In this document: positions 19,765-28,824 of the stretch, in pieces
Numbering within the stretch: the first letter of the stretch is position 1
Layout: the number at the start of each line of letters is the position of its first letter
Origin: Flavobacteriales bacterium
Lineage (GTDB): Bacteria > Bacteroidota > Bacteroidia > Flavobacteriales_F > PHOS-HE28
Assembly (NCBI GenBank): GCA_016702645.1
Contig: JADJDP010000031.1
Span: forward strand, 1 to 61,235
Reading direction: 5' to 3'
Length of the DNA: 61,235 nucleotides
The notes under the pieces: model-generated
What the model saw: the letters and a program-made list of their open reading frames with translations, nothing else
Database searches by the model: none
What the model was told of the DNA's origin: nothing
Program-made: the position numbers and the translations under genes

Positions 19765-21139
19765 AGCACCAACGGCCATGCTGAAATTCCTGCGTGAGCA
19801 CTGGCAGTTGTTCCTCATCATGGTGTTGTGGCTGTTGACGGGCATGTACCTCAACCAGGCCGTGTTCGCGCTGCTCCCGTTGTCGGTCTTCTTCTTCAAA
19901 TCGCGTGAGCTTTGGCCGGAAGTCCTGTTCGGGTTGCTGCTGGTTCTTGTGCTATCCGACATCGAGAAGGACATGTTCCCCATGATGCGTGTGTTCAAGA
20001 ACGCCAAGAACTTCTACCTGATGGCCATGGCGTTCATCTTCCTGGTCGAGGTGAAGCGGTTCGCACCGCTATCGAGCGTGTTCACCATCTTCCTCCCGTT
20101 CTTCATCTACAGCATTTTTCCGCTGGTGTTCTCCGACCGCATGCTGGTCGGGTTGCAGAAGACCATCTCCTACGCGCTCATGTTCCTGATCGTTCCCAAT
20201 TATTTGCTGTACAACTACCGTCGTTGGGGTTGGGATTTCATACGGAACCTCCTGTTCTTCATGGTTGCCGTGCTTCTCTTCGGGTTCGTCATGCAGGCGG
20301 TGGATGTTCGCTACGCCCAGGTCGCAGGCAGGTTCAGGGGCATTTTCGGCAATCCCAATGGCATGGCGATCTACTGTTACCTCACCCTCATGTTGTTGGG
20401 CGTGGTGGTCTCCATCAACAAGGGCCTTTTTTCCTTCCGGGAGCGGGTCTTGCTTTTTGGCGCGCTTTTCTATTTCCTGATCATTTCCGGTTCGCGCGCG
20501 TCGCTTTCTGCGGCCATGATCTTCCTGGTGTTCCACCGCTTCTTCGCGGCATCGCCCTTCTTGGGTCTTCTTGGTCTGGTTTCATTGGTGTTCGTTGTGG
20601 AGGTGGTTTCCTCCAATTTGGAGATCATCATCGTTTCGCTCGGGCTGGAGGAGTATTTCCGGCTGGAAACGCTCGAGGACGGCAGCGGCCGTTATTTCGC
20701 ATGGCAGTTCAGTTGGGGGCACGTCCAGAACTACTTCGTCTTCGGGGGAGGTTTCGCCAATGATGAGAGCATCATGCGCAGGTACCGGCTGTACCTCGAA
20801 ACCCAGGGCCACCAAGGCGGCGTGCACAATACCTACTTGAGCATGTGGTTGAACGTGGGCATCGTCGGTCTGCTCATCTTCCTCCGCAGTTTTTTCTTGC
20901 TCTTCATCAAGGCCAGCAAGCTGGTACCCATGAGCACCGCCGTTCTGTTCTCGTGCTTGTTCTCCATCATGTATGAATCCTGGCTCATGGGTTCGCTCAA
21001 CCCGTACACGATCGTGCTGCTCATGGTCATGACCGTGGTCACGGAACCGGAGATCGCCAATTGGCAGGACTTCACCAATGAAGATGCTGCGGAGGGCACC
21101 GAGGAGGAGGCCACGCCCGTGCCAGCCATAGCCTCTTGA
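19727..21139 (+). CDS. O-antigen ligase/polymerase-like membrane protein (Wzy_C)
   Basis: Intact, 470 residues, with about ten to twelve hydrophobic segments. The Wzy_C/WaaL signature is present: SGSRASLSAAMIFLVF, a large periplasmic loop with DGSGRYFAWQFSWGHVQNYFVFGGGF, then GVHNTYLSMWLNVGIVGLLIFL (HN-Y ... G-GL motif). Members polymerise or ligate lipid-linked glycans, or attach glycans to proteins. Lying between two CotH genes, it may act on the same surface polymer. ATG 19727 overlaps CotH by 38 bases; ATG 19778 is an equally plausible start. The C-terminal tail is acidic (DAAEGTEEEA). Confidence 0.85.
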   Translation: MSVSNSIASDPNEAPTAMLKFLREHWQLFLIMVLWLLTGMYLNQAVFALLPLSVFFFKSRELWPEVLFGLLLVLVLSDIEKDMFPMMRVFKNAKNFYLMAMAFIFLVEVKRFAPLSSVFTIFLPFFIYSIFPLVFSDRMLVGLQKTISYALMFLIVPNYLLYNYRRWGWDFIRNLLFFMVAVLLFGFVMQAVDVRYAQVAGRFRGIFGNPNGMAIYCYLTLMLLGVVVSINKGLFSFRERVLLFGALFYFLIISGSRASLSAAMIFLVFHRFFAASPFLGLLGLVSLVFVVEVVSSNLEIIIVSLGLEEYFRLETLEDGSGRYFAWQFSWGHVQNYFVFGGGFANDESIMRRYRLYLETQGHQGGVHNTYLSMWLNVGIVGLLIFLRSFFLLFIKASKLVPMSTAVLFSCLFSIMYESWLMGSLNPYTIVLLMVMTVVTEPEIANWQDFTNEDAAEGTEEEATPVPAIAS

Positions 21140-21167
21140 CCGACGCAGCTACCTTGCCACGCCAGGA

Positions 21168-23677
21168 ATGAAGACGAAGCAGAAGGACCGGACGCGAAGA
21201 CGCAAACGCTTGTTGGTGGCGCTTCTTGCGCTCACCACACTGATGGTGGTCGGGGCCGTATTGGGGATCGCCTGTTGAAGAAGCGGAACCACCCGGGTCT
21301 GCGCACGTTCGTCGGCCAATGGATGCGCAACTACCCGGCGAGCTTCGCTGCGGAGCCCATGCACCTGCAGATCGTTGTGGATGAGCAGGACATGGAACAG
21401 CTTACCAATGTGGTGGAGGAAGCACGCGAGCGAGGAGTTATCATGCCCGAAGGCAACGAGTACGTGACTGCGGAGATCATCCATGGCGAGGATCGCTTCA
21501 AGGCGAAACTGCGGATCAAGGGCAAACTCACCGATCACGTACAGGGCAGCAAGTGGAGCTTCCGTGTGGTGGCGAAAAAGGGTGGGGGCTTCCTGGGCAT
21601 GCAGCGATTCAGCCTTCAACATCCCGGGACACGCAATTACCTGTGCGATTGGTTCTACCACCGCCTCATGGCGGGTGAAGGGATCATCGCGTTGCGCTAC
21701 GGCTTCTTGCGTCTCACCTTCAACGAGGAGGACCTTGGTATTTACGCGTACGAGGAGCACTTCGGGCCTGAGCTACTGGAACACAACGGACGACTTTCGG
21801 GGCCGCTCTTCCGCTTCGATCCAGCGCTTTTCTGGGAGCACCGCTTGAACGAGATGAACAAGCTGCGCTTCAGTGAACCCTTTGCCGCATACCAAGCCGC
21901 TGCGGTGGATGCCTTCGGAAGCAGCGACCTGGTGAAGGACGGGGAAATGCGGGCGCAGTTCGAGGAGGCGGTGGCACTGCTCGACGGTTTCCGTCGCGGC
22001 GAGTTGAGCGCATCACAGGTTTTCGATGCCGACCGCATCGCCCGTCGACATGCGATCCTCGATCTCATCGGCGGTCACCACAGCATGGACTGGAGCGATG
22101 TGAAGTTCTACTACGATCCGGCAGCCAAACGTGTGGAACCAGTGAGCTACGAGGGCTTCAGTGCGTTCCCCTTGCGCACGTTGGCGGGCAGCAACAGATG
22201 GACCGGTCGGCGCGAGGCCAACCAGGACCTGCACGACCAGTACTTCAACGACGAGGAATTGTTCCGGGCCTATGTGCATCATCTCGAGCGCATGTCGCGC
22301 AAGAGTTGGCTCGATAGCACGTTCGCGGCGGTGAAGCCCGCGCTCGACAGCGCGAGTGCCACGGTCTATCGCGAGTTCCCGTACAAGGAACTGGATCGCA
22401 CCATCTACTACAAGAACCAACAGGTCATCCGGAAGTTGCTCAACGGCCCGAAGCCGTTCCATGCTTACTTCGATGGAAGCACGGCCGATACTGTCCGCCT
22501 CAGCATTGTGCCGATCGAAGGGTTGCCGATGGAGGTGCACGCGCTCCTGCTGGCTGACGGAAGTCGAGTTGCTCCCGCAATGAAAACCATCGTTCCGTGC
22601 CGCAGGCCGGGCAAAGTGGGTGAGCCGGTTGAAGTGGTGTTCGCGGTGAAGGGCAAGGTGAAGCGGGAGGACCTGAAATTGGAGTGCTCCGTGCTGGGAG
22701 CGAGCGCGAAACGTGCGGTGGAGGTCTTCCCGTATGCACTGCTCAGCGGACTGGATGTTGCGATGGGTTCCGGTGTTCGCGTGGATCCGCGCGCTCTTCT
22801 GTTCTTCTTTTTCGACGATAGTGCGCGTACCATCACCATCAAACCCGGTGCATGGAAGCTCGATCGCACGGTCGTGTTGCCGTCCGGCTATCGCTGCGTG
22901 GCCACTTCACCTCTACGGCTCGACATCGTGAACGGCGCGGAACTGATCAGCTACTCTCGGCTCGAATGGAAAGGGATGCAGGACATGCCGATCGCGATCT
23001 TCAGTACGGACAGCAGCTCCCACGGCGTGCATGTGGTGGGTGCGAGCGGGATGTCGCGCCTTGCGCACGTGAACTTTGGCAACCTCACGCGGTACAAATA
23101 CGATCAGGATCGCAGCGGTGATGTCTCCTTCCACCGAAGCAATGTGACCATGGACCACTGCTTCTTCACGGGTACGGGGGCAACGCTGCTGGATGTCTCC
23201 GTAGGTTCGCTTGACCTGAGGAATTCACGCTTCGACCATGGATCCGATCAACTGGAAGCACACTATGCCCAGATCGATCTGGAGGACGTGATCTTCGAAC
23301 TGTCGGCGGATGACGCGATCAGCATCAATGGTGGCACGGCATCAATGAAAAAGATCGCCATCGGTGGTGGCGGAGGAATAGGAGTGAAGGGAACGAAGAA
23401 CGCGCGGATCAGCATTGACGGGTTGAAGCTCGATCGCATGGCTGCTGCGTTCGAAGGCCGGGAAGGAAGCAGGATATCGGTTTCGAACGGAGCGGTGGAG
23501 AGCGTAGGTCTGGTAGCCGAGGCCAAAGAGCGTGAGATGCGCTATGGTGCTGTCACCATTGAACTGCTGAAGGTTTCGATCGTCAAGGCGACCAAGGAGT
23601 TCGAGTGTGGCGCTGGAAGTACGATCACCCTGGATGGCAAGCGAGTAGGAGAGACCAAAGTCGCAAAGGGGACATGA
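21168..23677 (+). CDS. CotH-like protein fused to a right-handed beta-helix (one frameshift)
   Basis: ATG 21168 opens a basic leader and a membrane helix (LLVALLALTTLMVVGAVLGIA). A one-base shift at about 21270 joins it to an 800-residue frame. Residues ~35-400 are CotH-like: KAKLRIKGKLTDHVQGSKWSF, RFSLQHPGTRNYLCDWFYH, LGIYAYEEHF and GGHHSMDWSDVKFYYDP followed by VEPVSYEGFSAFP. In place of the DxD of canonical CotH there is YEGF, a variant seen in a CotH subgroup, so activity is uncertain. Residues ~500-830 carry repeated short strands (NVTMDHCFF, LDLRNSRFDHG, ISINGGTASMKKI, ISIDGLKLDRM) typical of parallel beta-helices. The stop overlaps the phosphoesterase start (ATGA). Confidence 0.75.
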
Positions 23678-24775
23678 GGAACGCAGGCTCCGAGCTTGTT
23701 GTGCTTCGTTCTATGGCTGATCGCGTTCTCGGCGTCGGCACAGCGTTCCCCGTTCAACAACCTCGAGGTCCTGCCGACCGATAGCAACGGTCATTACCGT
23801 ATCCTCATCGGTGGCCATTTCCACGGCGCGAGCTCAAATCGCAGCGGTTATCCGGCAGCCACGATCCTCGCGAACCTGGATACGATCAACCAGCTCGGCG
23901 CGGACATTTTCCTGAGCACAGGCGATCTTTTCATGGATGCAGAGAAGGACCGCCCGCGTTACGAGCGCGCGTTCTTCAGCAAATTGACGGTGCCGTTCTT
24001 CAATGCGCCGGGGAACCACGATGGGGCGGGTTCCGCTGCGGGGGATGAAGATCTTCGCCTTCCAAGCTGGCAGCAGAGGATATCCGCACCGGTCGATCCG
24101 GGGCCGTCGCTATCGTCATCGATGGAGGTTGTAGGACCGCATTTGCTCCTGTTGAACACAGAGCGAAGGGAAGGGAACTCGGATGAAGACAGGCTCGGCA
24201 TCTTGGAAGGGATCCGGGGCGCGGTCGATCTGTACTACCGGCAGACAAAGGCTCGTCAAGTTGTTTTCATCATCTCCCACCGCCCGATCTGGGCAGAGGA
24301 CGATCCACGGTACTCCGATCTCTTCAAGGACAACACCCGCTCGCTCACCGGAACCAACTTCAAAAAGGACGTGTATCCGATCCTGCAAGAGATCGCGAAG
24401 CACGCGCAGGTGTTCTGGATCAGCGGCAGTCTCGGCGGCGGCGCACCCAGCAGCATCTTCTTCCAACAGCACGCTCCGAACATCACCTTCATCCAATGCG
24501 CCATCCGCGATGAGCCGCGTGACGCGCTGATGATAGCTGACGTGTACCCGGACAGCGTGCACTGGAGCGCGTTTTCGCTCACGGGCCAGAAGCTGCTCCC
24601 TCCGCAGTCCTTTGATGCGGCTTGGTGGCGCTCGCAGCGTGGGAAAGGGGAAGGCTTCAACTGGCGGTTACTGCCCTACTTGACCAAGATGACCGTGACA
24701 AGCCGCGCGTTCTGGTGGGGTGTTGCTGCGACGCTCCTGCTCGTCTGGCTTGTTCGTCGCCTGCTGCGGCGGTGA
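23674..24775 (+). CDS. Membrane-anchored calcineurin-like phosphoesterase (N-terminal frameshift)
   Basis: ATG 23674 overlaps the CotH/beta-helix stop. A one-base shift near 23690 restores the signal peptide (LCFVLWLIAFSASA). The phosphoesterase domain shows FLSTGDLFMDAE (motif II), NAPGNHDGAGS (motif III) and IISHRPIW (motif IV). Motif I is GGHFHG instead of DxH, and where motif V (GHxH) is expected the sequence is ISGSLGGGAPSS. A C-terminal helix (FWWGVAATLLLVWLV) followed by arginines anchors the domain in the inner membrane facing the periplasm. Context suggests it removes phosphate placed by the CotH proteins or processes a phosphodiester polymer; both are inference. Confidence 0.75.
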
Positions 24776-24813
24776 ACGGGTCGGTTACCTTTACCGGCCT
24801 TCAACAAGTACGC

Positions 24814-25749
24814 ATGTCCCGCATCCTCGTTACCGGCGGCGCCGGTTTTGTCGCCAGTGATCTGGCCATCAAGCTTGCCTCGGACCCTGCAAATGACGTC
24901 ACGGTGGTGGACAACCTCCTCACTGGGGACCGTGCGAAACTGCCGACGTCACTCCCGCCCAACATGCACTTCATCAAGTGCGATGTGAACAGGTACGAGG
25001 ATATCAGCGCCGTGTTCTACGCGCATCGCTTCGAGCATGTGTTCCATTACGCAGCTGTCGTGGGTGTGAAACGCACCACGGATAATCCCGTGATGGTATT
25101 GCGCGACATCGATGGCTTGCGCAATGTGCTGGATCTCGCCAAGAACACGGGTGTGAAACGCGTGCTGTACAGCAGTAGCAGCGAGGTGTACGGCGAACCG
25201 GTGGAGATCCCGCAGAACGAGAAGACAACCCCGCTCAACAGCAAATTGCCTTATGCCATCGTGAAGAACATCGGCGAAGCCTTCCTCCGCAGCTACCACA
25301 AGGAGTACGGACTGGACTACACGGTGTTCCGCTTCTTCAACACTTATGGTCCGAAGCAGAGCCGCGACTTCGTGGTGAGCAAGTTCATCCGCGCGGCGCT
25401 GGCCAACGAGGACATCACGCTGTATGGCGACGGACTTCAAACACGGACGTTCTGCTACATCGAGGACAACGTGGACGCATGCATCGCGGCCTACAAGGGG
25501 ACTTCAGTGCTCAACGATGTGGTGAACATTGGCAGTGACGTGGAGATCACGATCAAGGACCTGGCCAAGTTGATCGTCGAGCTCACAGGGAGCAGCAGCA
25601 AACTCGTGCATCTCCCGCCTTTGGAGGAGGGTGACATGACCCGACGTATGCCGGACATCACCCTCATGCGCTCGTTGCTGGGTCGCGAGTTGTTGCCGTT
25701 GCGCACGGGCTTGGAACGCATCCTGGCGCACAGCACGGTTGCGAACTGA
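24814..25749 (+). CDS. NAD-dependent epimerase/decarboxylase (UDP-glucuronate decarboxylase-like)
   Basis: Intact, 311 residues. LVTGGAGFVAS is the GxxGxxG NAD loop; VVDNLLTG, YSSSSEVYGEP (catalytic Ser), PYAIVKNIGE (YxxxK), FRFFNTYGPKQSRDFVVSKFIRAAL and LYGDGLQTRTFCYIEDNVDA follow. The FNTYGP...VSKFI...GDG-QTR-F-Y order is that of UDP-glucuronic acid decarboxylases (UXS) and dTDP-glucose dehydratase relatives. It would supply a nucleotide sugar (for example UDP-xylose) for the cluster. Start ATG 24814 is the first Met before the Rossmann strand. The stop overlaps the asnB ATG (TGATG), so it is translationally linked to the next gene. Confidence 0.8.
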   Translation: MSRILVTGGAGFVASDLAIKLASDPANDVTVVDNLLTGDRAKLPTSLPPNMHFIKCDVNRYEDISAVFYAHRFEHVFHYAAVVGVKRTTDNPVMVLRDIDGLRNVLDLAKNTGVKRVLYSSSSEVYGEPVEIPQNEKTTPLNSKLPYAIVKNIGEAFLRSYHKEYGLDYTVFRFFNTYGPKQSRDFVVSKFIRAALANEDITLYGDGLQTRTFCYIEDNVDACIAAYKGTSVLNDVVNIGSDVEITIKDLAKLIVELTGSSSKLVHLPPLEEGDMTRRMPDITLMRSLLGRELLPLRTGLERILAHSTVAN

Positions 25750-27623
25750 TGTGCGGGATCGCGGGCATCCACGGTCTGGATCGGCTCGACGATCCGGAAG
25801 CATTGGTGCGTTGCATGACCGATGCGATCGCGCATCGCGGTCCCAACGCTGAAGGAGTGAAGCGCATAGGCGATACGGTGCTCGGTCATAGGCGGTTGAG
25901 CATCATCGATCTCTCTACGGCCTCCGATCAGCCGTTCACCAGCAGCGATGGGCGGTACACGATCTCCTTCAATGGGGAGATCTACAATTACCGCGACATC
26001 AAGCGTGAACTAGGAACTGTGACCTGGCGCACTGGCTCGGACACTGAAGTGCTTCTTGCTGCCTACGCGCGCTGGGGCATTGACTGTCTGCACCGTTTGC
26101 ACGGCATGTTCGCTTTCGCGGTGCATGATTCGGTGACGGACGAACTCTTCATTGTTCGCGATCGCATGGGTATCAAGCCGGTCTATTGGTACCGCAACCA
26201 GCAGCACCTGGTCTTCGCTTCCGAAGTGCGCGCTATGCTTGCATCGGGACTTGTTCCACGCAAGTTGGATGAAGTCGCCTTGATCGACCACCTCCGTTAC
26301 CAGACGGTGCATGCTCCTTTCACGTTGTTGAAGGATGTGCGCATGCTCGAAGCTGGACACTACTTGCACATCCGTGATCGCGAGGTAACGGATCATCGAT
26401 GGTACGATCTGGTTGGTTCCGCAGCGAAAGAAGCCGGTACCATGCCCTTGCCCGATGTGCATCGCGAAGTTCGCGAGCGCCTGTCACGGGCCGTCGAGAA
26501 ACGTCTCGTCAGCGATGTGCCCTTTGGTGCGTTCCTGAGCGGTGGGATCGATAGCAGCGCTGTCGTTGGGCTGATGGCACAGGCCAGTGCGTCACCGGTC
26601 CACACCTTTTCCGTGATCTTCAACGAACCGGAGTTCAGCGAGGAGAAGTACGCGCGCATCGTCTCGGAGAAGTTCCGTACGGAACACACCGCCATCCGGC
26701 TTCGACCAGAGGACATGCTGCGCATGTTGCCGGACGCGCTCGATGCAATGGACCATCCCAGCGCCGACGGACCGAATACCTACGTTGTCTCCAAGGTCAC
26801 CAAGGAAGCCGGGATCACCATGGCGCTCAGTGGGCTGGGCGGAGACGAGGTTTTCGCGGGTTACCCTGTGTTCGAGCGCAGCCTTGCACTCTGGAGGAAG
26901 CGTTGGATCGCGTCCATGCCGAAGCCGTTGCGATCATTGACCGCATCCATCATCGCCGGTGCTCGGCCATCGATCAGCAGCGACAAATTGGGCGAATTGC
27001 TCCGGCTCCCGTCGTTCGCTGTGGAAGAGACCTTTCCTGTTTCGCGGCTTACCTACAGCGATCGTGAACTGAGCGATCTTTTTGGGCGGGATCGTTTACC
27101 GGAGAACCGAGTGCGAAGTATCATGCATGCGTTGCTTGAGGAGGAGGGGGGGAACGCTCTTCCCATGCTCAGTCAGGTATCGCTCGGCGAACTGGGCACC
27201 TACCTGCAGAACGTACTGCTGCGTGACACGGACCAGATGAGCATGGCTCATGCGCTGGAAGTCCGCGTTCCCTTCCTCGATCACGAACTGGTGGAGTTCG
27301 TGCTGGGTGTTAGCGATACGCACAAGTTCCCACACACACCCAAGAAGCTGCTCGTGGATGCGCTCGGTGATCTCTTGCCACACGAGATCGTGGACCGACC
27401 GAAGATGGGATTCACGCTGCCATGGGAGGTGTGGATGCGCAATGATCTGCGCTCGTTCTGTGGGGATCGCCTGCACAAGTTGGACTCACGTGGTGTGTTC
27501 GGACCGAAATGCATGGCCCGCGTGTGGGAGCGCTTCCTTGCGCGTGATCCACGGATCAATTGGTCGCGCGTTTGGTCGCTCGTTGTTCTGGGCGACTGGC
27601 TCGACCGGAACGAGATCATGTAG
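25749..27623 (+). CDS. asnB: Asparagine synthase (glutamine-hydrolysing)
   Basis: Intact, 624 residues. Met-Cys at the start (MCGIAGIHGL) gives the Cys2 nucleophile of the Ntn glutaminase domain; HRGPNAEGV, GHRRLSIIDLSTASDQPF and FNGEIYN are its signature segments. The C-terminal ATP-pyrophosphatase domain has FLSGGIDSSAVVG (about residue 262), ALSGLGGDEVFAGYP, ALEVRVPFLDHELVEF and a KMGFTLP end. It makes Asn from Asp with Gln as N donor. Homologues inside polysaccharide loci often amidate uronic acids, and the overlap with a UXS-like gene makes that possible here. It may equally be the housekeeping enzyme. Confidence 0.9.
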   Translation: MCGIAGIHGLDRLDDPEALVRCMTDAIAHRGPNAEGVKRIGDTVLGHRRLSIIDLSTASDQPFTSSDGRYTISFNGEIYNYRDIKRELGTVTWRTGSDTEVLLAAYARWGIDCLHRLHGMFAFAVHDSVTDELFIVRDRMGIKPVYWYRNQQHLVFASEVRAMLASGLVPRKLDEVALIDHLRYQTVHAPFTLLKDVRMLEAGHYLHIRDREVTDHRWYDLVGSAAKEAGTMPLPDVHREVRERLSRAVEKRLVSDVPFGAFLSGGIDSSAVVGLMAQASASPVHTFSVIFNEPEFSEEKYARIVSEKFRTEHTAIRLRPEDMLRMLPDALDAMDHPSADGPNTYVVSKVTKEAGITMALSGLGGDEVFAGYPVFERSLALWRKRWIASMPKPLRSLTASIIAGARPSISSDKLGELLRLPSFAVEETFPVSRLTYSDRELSDLFGRDRLPENRVRSIMHALLEEEGGNALPMLSQVSLGELGTYLQNVLLRDTDQMSMAHALEVRVPFLDHELVEFVLGVSDTHKFPHTPKKLLVDALGDLLPHEIVDRPKMGFTLPWEVWMRNDLRSFCGDRLHKLDSRGVFGPKCMARVWERFLARDPRINWSRVWSLVVLGDWLDRNEIM

Positions 27624-27658
27624 TGGTCGGGCACCCATTCGGGCAGCCCGCAACGAAG

Positions 27659-27680
27659 AACGGGGACCGAAGTCCCCGTT
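27659..27680. terminator. Bidirectional hairpin between convergent genes
   Basis: Perfect 9-bp stem AACGGGGAC / GTCCCCGTT with a CGAA tetraloop in the 79-base gap between the convergent asnB and DUF6089 genes. There is no T-run, but position and stability fit a shared terminator. Confidence 0.6.
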
Positions 27681-27702
27681 CAAGAACGAAAGCGCCTTGT
27701 GG

Positions 27703-28671
27703 CTAGAACTTCGCGCGGGACTTCCGACCTACCCGCTTCGTACCACGGATCCAGCTGTAGCGCTGGCGGTAGAAGTTGGATTGGCCACGCAACACATAGC
27801 TGTATGTGAACGTGAGCGTGAGATAGCTGTCGTTGTGCGTGGGATCGCCGCGGATGTTCTTCGGCTTCTTGGACAGCCCGGGCGTATCGGGCCACCAACC
27901 GTAGTTCTGCGGCGCGGGTAGTGTTGGATCGTCCAAGTAGGCGAAGCTGCTTTGATCGGCAAGTTGAGCGCCGAGAACAGGATCGGGCATCAAGGAAGGA
28001 TCCTCGTACACCGTGCTAACGTCATCCAAGTAGTCGGTGAAGGTCGTGCGCCACCCCATATCGAAGCCGAAGCGATGGCGACGCTTCTTGGTGAAGTGAA
28101 AACCAACACCTACTGGAACGGCCAACCCGATCCGGGAGTAGTCCACCAATTCGGTCTGCAAAGGCTGCAGGGCATAAAACTCACCCTCCCTGTTGATCTG
28201 GCCTTTGGGATTGTGGTAGTACACAGCGATCCCCGCGTAACCGAAAAGACGGAAGTCCAAGCGGTAGCGACCACGACCACCGAGATCGTTGTCCTGGAAA
28301 ATGGTGAACTCGGGACGGAGGTACCATTCGATAATGTCATTGCGGAAGTTCAAGTTGCGACCGCGACGGGGGCGGTAGTCCTCCGTCAAGGCATCGGCGC
28401 CCTGAATGCGCAAGTAGAGCAGGCCGGTGTTCACCGAAATAAGGCGGTTGATCTTGCGGCGGGCGAAGCCACCGATGGCCCACCGCGTCTGGCTCAGCTT
28501 CATGTCCCATACGAAATCACGGCGGGGCTCATCCTTACCACCCATTTCGCCGAGGCAATTGGCCCCACCGACGTGGATACCGACATCCCAAGCATATTGG
28601 GCTTCGGCGCGGGAAAGCCCGAACGCCACGAACAGGGCGGCTAGCGCGAGGTGTAATGATCGACGGCTCAT
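27703..28671 (-). CDS. DUF6089 family outer-membrane beta-barrel protein
   Basis: Intact, 322 residues. Signal peptide HLALAALFVAFGLSRAEAQ, then YAWDVGIHVGGANCLGEMGGKDEPRRDFV, WDMKLSQTRWAIGGFARRKI, FRLFGYAGIAVYYHNPKG and GVGFHFTKKRRHRFGFDMGWR. The closing strands include YLTLTFTYSYVLRG. The GxNYLGE-like start, the FGYAG-AV-YHNPKA strand and the FDMGWR-TFTDYLDDVS-Y segment are characteristic of the Bacteroidota DUF6089 family. This is a probable 10- to 12-strand barrel of unknown function, often found near BAM/LPS genes. Promoter-like TATGTTTG lies 32 bases upstream. The Arg/Lys-rich C-terminus is unusual for a barrel and lies just inside the terminator. Confidence 0.8.
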   Translation of the reverse strand: MSRRSLHLALAALFVAFGLSRAEAQYAWDVGIHVGGANCLGEMGGKDEPRRDFVWDMKLSQTRWAIGGFARRKINRLISVNTGLLYLRIQGADALTEDYRPRRGRNLNFRNDIIEWYLRPEFTIFQDNDLGGRGRYRLDFRLFGYAGIAVYYHNPKGQINREGEFYALQPLQTELVDYSRIGLAVPVGVGFHFTKKRRHRFGFDMGWRTTFTDYLDDVSTVYEDPSLMPDPVLGAQLADQSSFAYLDDPTLPAPQNYGWWPDTPGLSKKPKNIRGDPTHNDSYLTLTFTYSYVLRGQSNFYRQRYSWIRGTKRVGRKSRAKF

Positions 28672-28702
28672 GCGGTTGCTCGAACGAAGAGGTTATTCCG
28701 GG

Positions 28703-28710
28703 CAAACATA
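28703..28710 (-). promoter_or_regulatory. Bacteroidota-type -7 box for the DUF6089 gene
   Basis: Minus strand reads TATGTTTG, an exact TAnnTTTG. It lies 32 bases upstream of the DUF6089 ATG (28671) in the divergent 153-base gap. A clear TTTG -33 element was not found. Confidence 0.5.
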
Positions 28711-28824
28711 ACAAAGTTCCACCCGGGTTCGGCATTGGTCGAATACCTTGATTATCAACGATCCTGCGAGGTGGACGATGGGCTCGACCAAGCGGATAGA
28801 TTTGCCGCTGCTCTTACCGGCCCA

